A stretch of 64,000 bases of DNA, from assembly GCF_019097595.1 (NCBI RefSeq), contig NC_080716.1, forward strand, positions 29,043,401 through 29,107,400, written 5' to 3'. The notes beneath the pieces were generated by a model. The model was not told where the DNA came from. It was given only the letters and a program-made list of their open reading frames with translations, and searched no databases. Shown piece after piece: positions 1 through 10,500 of this stretch (positions are counted from its first letter, which is position 1; every line of letters begins with the position of its first letter). This DNA comes from Hemibagrus wyckioides (Eukaryota > Chordata > Actinopteri > Siluriformes > Bagridae). Both the position numbers and the translations under genes were made by a program.

Positions 1-1028
1 AATTCCAGCGTGGAACTGTGATAGGATGCCACCTGTGCAACAAATCCAGTCGTGAAATTTCCTCGCTCCTAAATATTCCACAGTCGACTGTCAGCTGTAT
101 TATAAGAACGTGGAAGTGTTTGGGAACGACAGCAACTCAGCCACGAAGTGGTAGGCCACATAAACTGACGGAGCGGGGTCAGCGGATGCTGAGGCGCATA
201 GTGCGAAGAGGTCACCAACTTTCTGCAGAGTCAATCGCTACAGACCTCCAAACTTCATGTGGCCTTCAGATTAGCTCAAGAACAGTAGCAGAGAGCTTCA
301 TGGAATGGGTTTCCATGGCCGAGCAGCTGCATCCAAGCCATACATCACCAAGTGCAATGCAAAGCGTCGGATGCAGTGGTGTAAAGCACGCCGCCACTGG
401 ACTCTAGAGCAGTGGAGACGCGTTCTCTGGAGTGACGAATCACTTGTCTGACTGCATTGTGCCAAGTGTAAAGTTTGGTGGAGGGGGGATTATGGTGTGG
501 GGTTGTTTTTCAGGAGCTGGGCTTGGCCCCTTAGTTCCAGTGAAAGGAACTCTGAATGCTTCAGCATACCAAGACATTTTGGACAATTCCATGCTCCCAA
601 CTTTGTGGGAACAGTTTGGAGCTGGCCCCTTCCTCTTCCAACATGACTGTGCACCAGTGCACAAAGCAAGGTCCATAAAGACATGGATGACAGAGTCTGG
701 TGTGGATGAACTTGACTGGCCTGCACAGAGTTCTGACCTCAACCCGATAGAACACCTTTGGGATGAATTAGAGCGGAGACTGAGAGCCAGGCCTTCTCGT
801 CCAACATCAGTGTGTGACCTCACAAATGAGTTTCTGGAAGAATGGTCAAAAATTCCCATAAACACACTCCTAAACCTTGTGGACAGCCTTCCCAGAAGAG
901 TTGAAGCTGTTATAGCTGCAAAGGGTGGACCGACTTCATATTGAACCCTATGGATTAGGAATGGGATGTCACTTAAGTTCATATGCGAGTCAAAGCAGGT
1001 GAGCGAATACTTTTGGCAATATAGTGTA
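1..1028 (+). mobile_element. Tc1/mariner transposon, copy A, 5' cut by window edge, transposase broken
   Basis: The right inverted end finishes with the ...GGCAATATAGTGTA terminus typical of this Tc1 family. The body encodes a DD34E transposase: the N-terminal helix-turn-helix part is at 18-407 and the catalytic C-terminal part (QHDCAPVH, then [11 protein letters not shown]) at 432-944. Compared with copy B at 26.8-28.0 kb, 62 bp are missing just after the first catalytic Asp (near 440) and one base is missing near 287. The reading frame is therefore disrupted and the copy cannot make an intact enzyme. The left end lies outside the window. Confidence 0.9.
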
Positions 1029-1550
1029 TATTGGTGTATATATAACTCTATACTGCAATGTGTTTATTGCAGTATAAGTGCCTACTGACTATTATTTTTA
1101 GCAGTTTGAGGTCAAGTATAGCATGCATTGAAATGAAAAAAGTTTATTTAATCTAAGTATTCTTTTATGCATTAGTTATAAAATAGTTAATAATTAGTAA
1201 TTTACTGCTTAGTTATTAGAATGCATTTTTCCAGAATGATTTTTCTTTTTCTTGTAATGTACTTTTTTACATTATCTTTTTCCATGATCATTCCTTTGCC
1301 GTCTGTCATTTGTAATGTTGCTTTTACTTTTTAATCTATTCATTAATTAAAATCATTTAACCATTCACTTATGGCACAATATCATTTATTTAAAGTCCTT
1401 TCTTTGTAAAAGTACACCATTTCATAGACTTTCCATGTTGCATACATACTTACACCTCATTTTGATACAAAAGCTTTGCTAGTTCATGAAAGTTTATCAA
1501 TAGTTAGTTATTACTTTAATTAGGATATTATTCTGTACTTTTTTTACTTA
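1029..1550. other. AT-rich spacer, nothing recognised
   Basis: No exon, RNA gene or clear repeat is visible here. The sequence is AT-rich intergenic DNA between two pieces of transposon debris. Confidence 0.5.
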
Positions 1551-1559
1551 ATGACGGCA

Positions 1560-2180
1560 TTCTGGACAGAGCTTTGGTTGAGGGTGGCAAGACTTGCAGT
1601 GGAGCGTATCACAGATGCATGTTGTTATGATGCTAGGGTAGTCAGCAGATACTATTCACCCCTGGTAGAGTTCATGATTGTGAAGCGCAAACCTTTCTAT
1701 CTATCAAGGGAATTTTCTACCATCTTGATGGCCGCTGTTTACATCCCTCCTTGCTCAATGACGACTGGATTGGGGCACTTAGTGAGCTCTACAATGCCAG
1801 TAGTGAACAAAAGACAGCCTATCCAGATGGATTTTTCATCATGGCTCTAGATTTTTCAATCATGCTGACCCCAAGTCTGTGTTTCCAAATATACTCCAAC
1901 ATATCGATTTTCCAACATAAGGGGTTTACACAATTCTCAGAGGATCATACAAAGCCTCACCCATCCCCCACCTTGGTCTCTCTCACCACATCACTGGCTA
2001 ATGCCAGTATACAGACGATGGGTGAAAGTCATCAAAACAGTTCAGAGGCAGGTACGAGTGTGGACAGAAGGCACAATCTCAGCACTGCAGAACTGTTTGA
2101 CACCACAGACTAGGGCATGTTTAAGCAGGCAACCACTTACAACCAGCCCATCAACATCCAGGAATACACAGTCAATTGTG
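1560..2180 (+). mobile_element. LINE (L2-type) endonuclease-domain relic
   Basis: Conceptual translation in shifting frames gives KPFYLSREFSTILMAAVYIPP-like text (1690-1750), then a SELYNASSEQ-like stretch, a decayed acidic core and PVYRRWVKVIKTVQRQVRVW (about 2001-2060). This order matches the apurinic endonuclease domain of fish non-LTR retrotransposons, where a PFYLPREF..VYIPP block precedes the catalytic GDFN block and an SDH block. In this copy the GDFN block is replaced and at least two frameshifts are present. Only the endonuclease part is seen, with no reverse transcriptase. It is a dead 5'-truncated or internally fragmented copy. The assignment to L2-type is from memory of family motifs. 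Confidence 0.65.
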
Positions 2181-2439
2181 GCAAACAAATCCAGAAAGCT
2201 CAAGGTAAAGAAAAATGACATTGGAAAACATAAACAGAGCTGGTACACAATGGCAATGAAAAGAAAACACAATGAAAAAGGCTTGGTAGGCAAATGAATG
2301 CAATATTTAGTGCTGACCATCGGCATGAGCATGTCTTAAAATGAGCATGTCTGATTCCTCTGATCTCAGACATACATATGTAAGAAAAAGAGAGTATGCC
2401 CTCCTTGGGCCTAATACAAGCATGTAAAATGCTTGAGTT

Positions 2440-2700
2440 TTATGTAAGCATACCAGGAAAAAAATCATATGCACAGGTCTTAGTTTTGCAAAAGATCAGC
2501 TGAAAAAAACACAAAACCTCTGGAATAATATCCTTTTTGCTGATGCGACAGTGGTGGAGATGTTTGGTCATGTTGGCAAATACGAAACACATTTTATTAG
2601 CACAAACACTCCATTCATCAAGGACAAGGGTGGAGCACTGATTTGGAGCACTGATAATCTCAAGAACACAGCAAACTGTCATTTGAATAAATAAAGAAGG
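2440..2700 (+). mobile_element. Tc1-like transposon scrap
   Basis: The stretch around 2515-2575 reads like the Tc1 segment that encodes W-N-x-I-L-x-x-D-x-x-x-V-E-M-F-G-H, the block around the first catalytic Asp. Flanking transposase sequence and inverted ends are not recognisable. It is a decayed fragment of a different Tc1 family from copies A-C. Confidence 0.5.
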
Positions 2701-2832
2701 AAAACAATCATGGTATTAGAATGATCAAACCAAAGAACAGATCTCAATCGTATTCACATGACACAGTGTGAGCTTCACAAATACATACTGTGTAATCAAT
2801 AAATGGCTGTAAATTGTGTTATTTTTTCTCAG

Positions 2833-3345
2833 TGGATATGACTTTGGATCCTCGTACAGGACTTATTCAACTCATCCTGTCTCATGACGGGAAACAAGTA
2901 AAATGTGTAAACATAGAACAGATAACCTAGAGAGGATTAATTATGTTGCCTGTGTGCTGGGAAAGAAGGGATTCTCCTCCAGGAGTTTTTACTATGAGGT
3001 GCAGGTAAAAGAGAATGGTGAGTGAGATTTAGGCATGGCCAGAGAGTCTGTTAACAGGAAAGGGCAAAATGCAAGTAGCCCTCAAGATGGATACTGGTGT
3101 GTGGCTGAGAAACGAAACTGAATATGAGGCCGATTAATCTACTCATGTTCAGCTCTCCTTGAAACAGGCTCCTCAGAAAGTGGAGGTGTTTGTGGATTAT
3201 GAGGGGGGTTTGATCTCCTTCTAAAATGTTGATGCAAAGTCTCATATCTACTCTTTCACTGGTCAGACTTTCACTGAGAAACTTTATCCATACTTTAGCC
3301 CCTGTTGCAATGGTAGTCAGGCACCCCTGCATACTACTCTTTAAG
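2833..3345 (+). pseudogene. B30.2 (PRY-SPRY) exon, pseudogene
   Basis: A ...CTCAG acceptor-like sequence precedes a PRY start (D-M-T-L-D-P-R-T-G, then LILSHDGKQVK). Further on come YVACVLGKKGFSS.SFYYEVQVKENGE, ARESVNRKG, SPQDGYW, APQKVEVFVDYEGG and SHIYSFTGQTFTEKLYPYFSP. This is the full order of a single-exon B30.2 domain as found in fish TRIM/fintrim and NLR-like immune genes. It is broken: there is a stop in the PRY-SPRY linker near 2928, a frame change, a stop where the conserved Trp of the E-W-D-L-G motif should be (about 3027), and another stop in place of Tyr in the S-F-Y-N-V motif (about 3222). No RING or coiled-coil exon is seen upstream, so the parent gene class is unknown. Confidence 0.75.
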
Positions 3346-3360
3346 AATTAGAATTGAATA

Positions 3361-4070
3361 GAGACTAAACGGCAGTGAATAGTCTTATGTCTGTAGGGGA
3401 AGTCTGGTTAGTCTTTGCGTTAGCATCAATTAAAATGTATAAATGTGCAAACATTTTAAAAGATTTTTTTTCCAAGGGAATATGTTAGCAGTAACAACAA
3501 CATGCAGCTGCTGCAAGAGTAAGTAAGTCATACATGACTCATTCCAGAGGAAGGAAGGCATTCTGAAATGTTTTATCTAGATCTAAAAAGTCAGAAGTCG
3601 GAGTCAGAATCTCACATAAAAGTGAACTAGCTCAAGTCCTTGTTCTTTAATACGTTGCACTCAGTTTACCATACACTTACTTTTGTATGCATAGATGTGT
3701 GACCAGTAAAATTGCTACAAACTGATACAAACTGGTAGTCAGATAAGATCAGAACCAGAAACAAACTGTCCCCTTCACAATAACAGAATTTTATAGTCTT
3801 TTATTAGTCTTTAAATTTTTCTGTAGTATAAAAGCTGCACTGAGATCAGTTAAAACAGTCCTGGTCAATTATTTGTCATTTATTATTTTAACTGATGCTG
3901 TCTCTGTGCTAAAATGAGGCCTAAATTGTGACTAACTGATTTTATATTTGTAATTTCTCAATTAAATTTCTTAATCAGTCATCCTTACTTGATTATATAA
4001 TAGCATGAAATGTATTTTATTTCATTACTGGAACCTGCATTAGAGTTCTGAAGAATAGAACTACACCAGG
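3361..4070. other. Intergenic, nothing recognised
   Basis: No coding exon, RNA gene or repeat family could be identified. Confidence 0.4.
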
Positions 4071-5735
4071 TTACATATGTTCCCTGAGAAGGGAAAGAGA
4101 TGCTCCGTCATGGCTGACACTATGGGGAACACTTCTATGTGGAAGTAGTGTATGAAGCTCTGTGTGAAATCATGCCAATTTATCGGCTCAGGTAGGCGAT
4201 GTGACGAACCGGAGCACACCAGCAAGACCATAAAAGGGCATCTACATCACATTACTACAGCTTCTACATGTCTGAAGGAAGCACGAGTGGATGTCTGGGG
4301 TGTGGATAGTGACGCAGCATCTCGTTCCCTTCTCAGAGAACCGTTTTATATACATAACTTGATGTAGTTCCTTTTCGAGGGAACGAGATGGTGCATCATG
4401 GATGATGCTATGGGAAGGCCAATACCAACGCTGCCACAGGCCGGGAGATGTTTGTCCCAGAGGTTGTAAATTAGCACAAATGAGCCAGAAGCAGAGCATC
4501 ATTAGCCCTGCAAGACGCAGGACACAGGAGTGGGGTCCAGGTCCAGGTTATACAACCTGATAAAGGTGTGCAGAGAGGACCAACGCCGCAGCACAAACAT
4601 CCTGGGGAGAACGACCCTAGCCAGGGTGCTGCCACATCCTCAGTTGGGAGAACATAAAAATATATAAAATCAGTTGACATTCCCTGCTGTCATTTGTCCA
4701 TGTTTGTATGCGACTACATGAGACAAAAACAGCAAGCGATTGCTGGGTAAGGAACGGGCAAAACAAAGTTTGTATAAAATAAAAGAGAAGTTGAAGCACA
4801 CCTCCCTCTCTCTCTCTGGAGTATAAAGTTGTTCATCTGCAGTCTAAATGTCCTGAGTGATGATCTTATTGTGTGATTAGGACATTGTGTGTACTTCAGC
4901 ATGACTGCTCAGGTGGATCAGTGTCTCCATATCTGTTATGAGAAGGGTTTGGTTTGATGTGTAACTACTCTCAGTAACTATGATAGTTCAACAGGTAAGA
5001 GTACAAGTAGAGCGAGTTTAATACACAGGGTTTAAATCATCTAATGGGAGTAAACAAGCCTGTATCTTCTGTAAGCTGATGTCATCTGCTGCTCATGATG
5101 ACCTATCATGATCATTAGATCTGCTAAAAGAGTCTAGACAGAGTCTAGGAACTGGTCCCCCTCAGGGGCCAGACCAGAGGTTCTAAATCTCAGGGTGGGG
5201 GGGGGAATCGCCCATGCACCTGAGAGAGGAGGCTCCTCCTGACAGGAATCTCCCAAGGAGCACAATCCAGAAGGGAAAAGAGAAAGGCACAGGGCACAGT
5301 GGGTCAACTCCTCACAGGCAAACATAGCCACTTCTGCCCAGCCAAAAATTGCCATATGCATTCCAATGCCATTCCCCGGGCCTCACCAGGAAGTCTGCTT
5401 CCCAATCATGTGCTCTGGAGTGTAAAAAGCTCTCAGCAAGAGAAATCTGGTCTCTACCTAGGGCCAGATCTGGTCCACCAACCTGAACATGGGGCATAAC
5501 ACAGACAGTCTAGACAGACAGGACAAACAATCGACACAAACATACGGTTCCTGAAGACACAAAATCTGTAGTAATGTGACATAGATGTCATCACATGACT
5601 TCATCACATGACCTGCCCGAGCCAATAAATCAGCGTGATTTCAAACAGAGCTTCAGACACAGCTTCCACATAGAAGCGTTCCCCATAGAGTCAACCATGC
5701 ATCGTTGAGTTCTCTCAAAAGGGAACTGCATTTTG
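4071..5735. repeat. Interspersed element with inverted end segments
   Basis: About 4075-4215 and the reverse complement of about 5585-5735 match well. The shared blocks include TATGGGGAACACTTCTATGT in the left arm and the corresponding run in the right arm, a GGGAA-rich end, and a CTGAAGCTCTGT block. The left arm is followed by related GAACGAGATG..GCATC blocks at 4309-4417. The middle (4662-5131) is receptor-promoter DNA, see separate entry. It may be a composite transposon or two inverted insertions of one repeat. I cannot name the family. Confidence 0.45.
4662..5131 (+). repeat. Partial duplicate of the LITR promoter and intron-1 start, exon 1 deleted
   Basis: 4662-4819 matches 7312-7470 and about 4831-5131 matches 7610-7932, with few substitutions. 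The intervening segment in the downstream copy, which carries the start codon and signal-peptide exon (7537-7567), is absent here. The block also lacks a short stretch around 5060. It is the 5' relic of a second receptor gene or a promoter duplication. With no exon 1 it cannot start the receptor protein. Confidence 0.75.
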
Positions 5736-7311
5736 TTGAGAAATTCATGGGGCAATGCTAAATACATCCTTTAAGGTTAATAAAGGCCAGTTTTCTTATT
5801 TATCACTCAAAATCAGAAGGATGTTGCTTAATGGATGATAAGGCAGTGAACTATTCTGCGTGTATTTTTCTGTTGTAATCTTACTTGAATGACTTGAATA
5901 AAACATTTTAAATGTAAAAAAAAGCAAAGCTTAATCCTACTGACCTTTATAATGGTTCTCCTAAAAGACTGAATTTGAATTGCAACTAAAACAATTTGTG
6001 TGATTTGTCAGTTTCTTTTGAAGCAAAATTCTGTCCTAATTTCATTGGTTAAATTGATTTCCTTATTACCTAATATCACAGCCTATAAGATATATTACAA
6101 TAACTTTCCTGTGAGGTGAGTCTGTTTATTTTCTAATTTCCTGTTTTAGCCTATGTAGGCTGATGCCAAATGGCTGATGTTTTTGAAAGGCAGGAGAATA
6201 TTTGTTTATGTTGTTTTGTTATTGATTGGGAAAGCTGATGAAAATGTGTGATTTAATTTTACACAACCAGGCTGTGAGGCTGTAGCATTTTGTATAACTG
6301 TAACTGGGGTTTCATTGAAATTCAGTTCTAGGCTTAAATGTCAAAAGCATTAGAACACAGGAGTATAGACAGCTCTAAGTTTTTCAGACAGTAAGCAGTG
6401 TATTTTATTTTGTGTGATGTGTTTAGCTGCTAGCTGAGATGTAATGTTAGCCATGACTTAATGCATTCTGTAACACCCTGTTATTGCTTCCATGTTAATC
6501 AGAATCAAGAACCAACCTACTGTTGCATAGTAATATGATGCAAGGGTGTATATATATATAAAAAACTACGAAAACTAGGATAATAAACATAAAAAATACA
6601 TTACAAAATCTAAGAAAAAAAGGATGTGCAAAAGTGGACCAGTTGCAAATACTATATTGCAAATGCTACATGCAATGCAGATGAAACAAACTTTTGTGTA
6701 ATATGTGCAAAAAGTGAACTAGTGAAATGCTTACGGTTTGAGGGAGAAAGTTTGAGTTGACCACAGCTTATAGATTGCCAAAGTTTCCTGAATATGTCTT
6801 TCTTTATCTGATCTAGCAGTGGCAACATACTTTCTCTCTCTCTCTTTCTCTGTGTGTGTGTGTGTGTATTACACAACTATTTTGTGTGATGAACTGGCAA
6901 AAAACAAGCCACAACTGCACCTGTGAATGTGCATTGATTCAACTATTTCTATCTCCACAAAAACATTGCATTGAATCATTTGGCTCAGAGCTTAAGGATT
7001 TATGTTACAGTTCAGGAGGTTGTGTGTTTAAATCCCAACATTGCTCAGTTTTATTCTGCTGAACAACAGCCAAATGTGCAAATATATTGGATTGTGTAGT
7101 ATTTACTACCACAAAAAGAAAAAAATACCACAGTACATTATGTAAATATGTTTTAGAGTTGTACATCATAAATTCTATAGTTCTTTACTGGCCAGGTTGG
7201 AAGTAAATTACTGTAAAATCCAAGGAACATTTCCACATCCAGTTATGCCCAGTGAAAATGTGTTCAATCCCCACTGTGGACATCTGTAATATCATATTAT
7301 AGATATTGTCA
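5736..7311. other. Intergenic with a CT/GT microsatellite
   Basis: No gene seen. A (TC)n-(TG)n tract lies at about 6832-6869. The remainder is AT-rich unique-looking sequence ending at the receptor promoter. Confidence 0.5.
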
Positions 7312-7536
7312 TTATAAAATCAGTTGACATTCCATGCTGTCATTTGCCAATTTTTGTATGCGACTATGTGAGACAAAAACAGCAAGTGATTGCTGGGTAA
7401 GGAACGGGCAAAACAAAGTTTGTATAAAATAAAAGAGAAGTTGAAGTACACCTCCCTCTCTCTCTCTTGCTCTTTGTAAAGGAAGTATCAATGTATTAAC
7501 ACACACCACTTCTCTGTCAGTCATCAGAGGGACAGG
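7312..7536 (+). promoter_or_regulatory. Probable promoter/5'UTR of the plus-strand LITR-like gene
   Basis: The segment directly upstream of the signal-peptide exon is conserved in the duplicate at 4662-4819. It contains a CT-rich run (7454-7468) and an ATAAAATAAAAG stretch around 7426-7437. No classical TATA box can be assigned with confidence. Promoter function is inferred from position and duplication only. Confidence 0.35.
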
Positions 7537-10500
7537 ATGGAGCTCAGTCCACTCTCTGTGATGCTCTGTGAGTAAATGTTCTCTTTGTGTCTTCATTAGA
7601 GTGAGTGAAGTTGTTCGTCTGCAGTCTGAATGTCCTGAGTGATGAGCTTATTGTGTGATTAGGACATTGTGTGTACTTCAGCATGACTGCTCAGTTGGAT
7701 CAGTGTCTCCATATCTGTTATGAGAAGGGTTTAGTTTGATGTGTAACTACTCTCAGTAACAATGATAGTTCAACAGGTAAGAGTACAAGTACAGCAAGTT
7801 TAAAACACAGGGTTTAAATCATCTAATGGGAGCAAACAAGCCTGTATTTTTGGAATCTGTAGCTGTTCTTCTGTAAGCTGATGTCATCTGCTGCTCAGTG
7901 ACGACCTATCATGATCATTAGATCTGCTAAAAGGAAATGACTGGATGGTGTTTGTACTTTCTTCAGCAGATGTTATGGTCATGACTAAAAGAAATGTCTT
8001 TAGCTGCTGTTTTGAGACTCCTTCCGATGCAGAGAATTTTTAAGCATCTTAGTATAAACTATTCTTATTGAGAAAATGTCTTATTGCCTACTGGAGCTGA
8101 CCATTTTGTTATGGTCTATGCAGTAAGTTCAATCTAATACAAATATATACTCAATTAATGTCCAGATAATTATTTTTTTATCATAATAACAATTGTATTT
8201 CTATTGATCACAAAAATAACAGTAGATATGGTGCAAAAACAACACTTCTCATTAGACTAGTGCACACAAAGGGCAGTCATAGTGTTAGAGGCCTGAGAGC
8301 AGAGATGAGTTGGCTGTTCCGGATTAACTTCTCTAAAAAGAGAATTGAGAAGTGAGAAGTGTTGTTTTTGCACCATATCTACTGTTATTTTTGTGATCAA
8401 TAGAAATACAATTGTTATTATGATAAAAAAATAATTATCTGGACATTAATTGAGTATATATTTGTATTAGATTGAATTGAATTGAATTTGTCCACATCTC
8501 TTTCACATATCACACCTCCTCCCCTTCATCACTACTGAACTAAAAAGTTCAGTAGTGATGAAGGGGAGGAGGTGTGATATGTGAAAGAGATGTGGACAAA
8601 TATAACTGCCATGATACTTATTGCGCTCAAAGTTGGTCAAACAGAAAATTGACCCTATTGTTCATGTTGTGTGTGCAGTATAGATGTGAAGTGGGACATG
8701 GTGTCTGTCTGATTCTCATCTACATATACATTTACTGTGGTTTGATTACCTTTCTGAAATGAACTACACTACCTGAAGAATCAGTAGTACAGTATTTTAT
8801 GTGACAGCAGATCAGTACATCACTGTATCCAATATGTGCAGTGTTTAGTCATGCACTGAAGCTTTTACATGTTTACATCATGTTCTGTGTCTCTGTTCTT
8901 TTTTTAGTTCTGATTTCACTTATACCAGTGGCACAAGCTGAAGGTGATTTATATATGTATATATTTCATTGATGTGGACATGTTTAACAGAATTGGAGGA
9001 GAGACAGTACTGTTTTGCACAATACCATGTATAGTTTGTCTGGTTTTTTTTAATCAGTATCATTTCATAGCTGTAAAGAAAGGAAGTTACTTTAACTTAG
9101 TTATTTTCAGTCTTTTCTCTCAGATCAGTTCATCTCCTATTCAGTTTGGCTTTGTGTTCTCAGTAAATTCACTCTTGTATAAAATAAACAGCATTATGAA
9201 ATGAGAAAAGAACAACCGAAGAAACTGTACTACAAAAAGGAATACATAGATTTACTTTACTTTCATGTGATTCTTTAATTAGACATCCAATTATTATTAA
9301 AAATTGTATGCCTAATTAAATCTTTCATAGTATTATGTGAAATGATTCTGATCACCTCTGTAGAATTAGAAACTACTGTATTTGTAGTTTATAACGAACA
9401 TATTTATTTTATAGGGATTCATAAAGCTGTGGTGTCCATAAAACCTGATACGCGGGTGTTCACTGGAGAAAAAGGTGTTACTTTCAGATGTGAAATAAAG
9501 GGAATAGGAGCGCCCACTGAGTGGACATACAGCTGGTATAAGAATAATACTCTACTCCAACATGAGGGAAAAGGCAGAGTCTATAAAGACATCACAATGA
9601 AGGAGTTCAGTATCAAGTCTGTTAAAGACTCTGACAGTGGTATCTACACCTGCAGAGGACAGAGAAATAACTCTCAGGTCTCAGAGATCAGTCATGCAGT
9701 TACACTGACTGTATCAGGTGAGTCTTTTTTATTACTTCAAATATTGCAGACCTTGGTAAGTGATAGCTCAGTGTTTAAGACCACTAATAGAAAGGTTGTA
9801 AGTTCCAATAAAGTAAATGTAAAGGTTTACAGATGTGTATTTTCTGTGTAACAGAGAGACCACAGGCAGTACTGAGGGTATCTCCACAGAGCTGGCTGAC
9901 TGAAGGAGACTCAGTGACTCTAAGCTGTGAGGTTACAGACTCCTCTACAAACTGGACATTCAGCTGGTACACAGTTGTTCCCTACAGAGACAGTGAGGGT
10001 GTTATTAGATATAACCCAGAGCTGCTGTCAGACAGCAGCAGAGGATCTGGAGGCAACTACACTCTCAGTCATACTGCTATTAATTACACAGATGTTTATA
10101 GGTGCAGAGGAGAGAAAAAAGAACCACGCTTTCATACAAAGTACAGCAATCTACAACCACTGTGGATCACTGGTGAGAAAAAATAACACTGGTGTGGTGG
10201 AGTATCAATTATAGTCACATGATCTGTTTAGAAATCTTTACATTCAGCCTCCTAAGTGAGGAATGTAATTTAACGCAACCGAATAGCACTGGTAGAGGAT
10301 TATTCACATTCAGATAGCACTGTGTAATTATTGTTGAGTTGTAAATGTGTTCAATCCTAATTACGCCATGAGAACACAATCATAATAATGCATGTGAATT
10401 ATAATGTTCTGTGTTTAAGGTGAATTTCCTCCAGTCTCTCTGATCATCAATCCCAGCAGAACTCAACACTTTACTAATGACTCTCTCTCACTGAGCTGTG

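Noticed and set aside
432..944. Host gene encoding a 170-aa protein
   Set aside because: It is the C-terminal half of a Tc1 transposase with a 62-bp deletion, repeated at 27.4-27.96 kb.
8944..9204. 86-codon open frame after the signal-peptide exon as an extra domain
   Set aside because: No Ig cysteine pattern, no splice sites in phase, AT-rich; it is intron 2 of the receptor gene.
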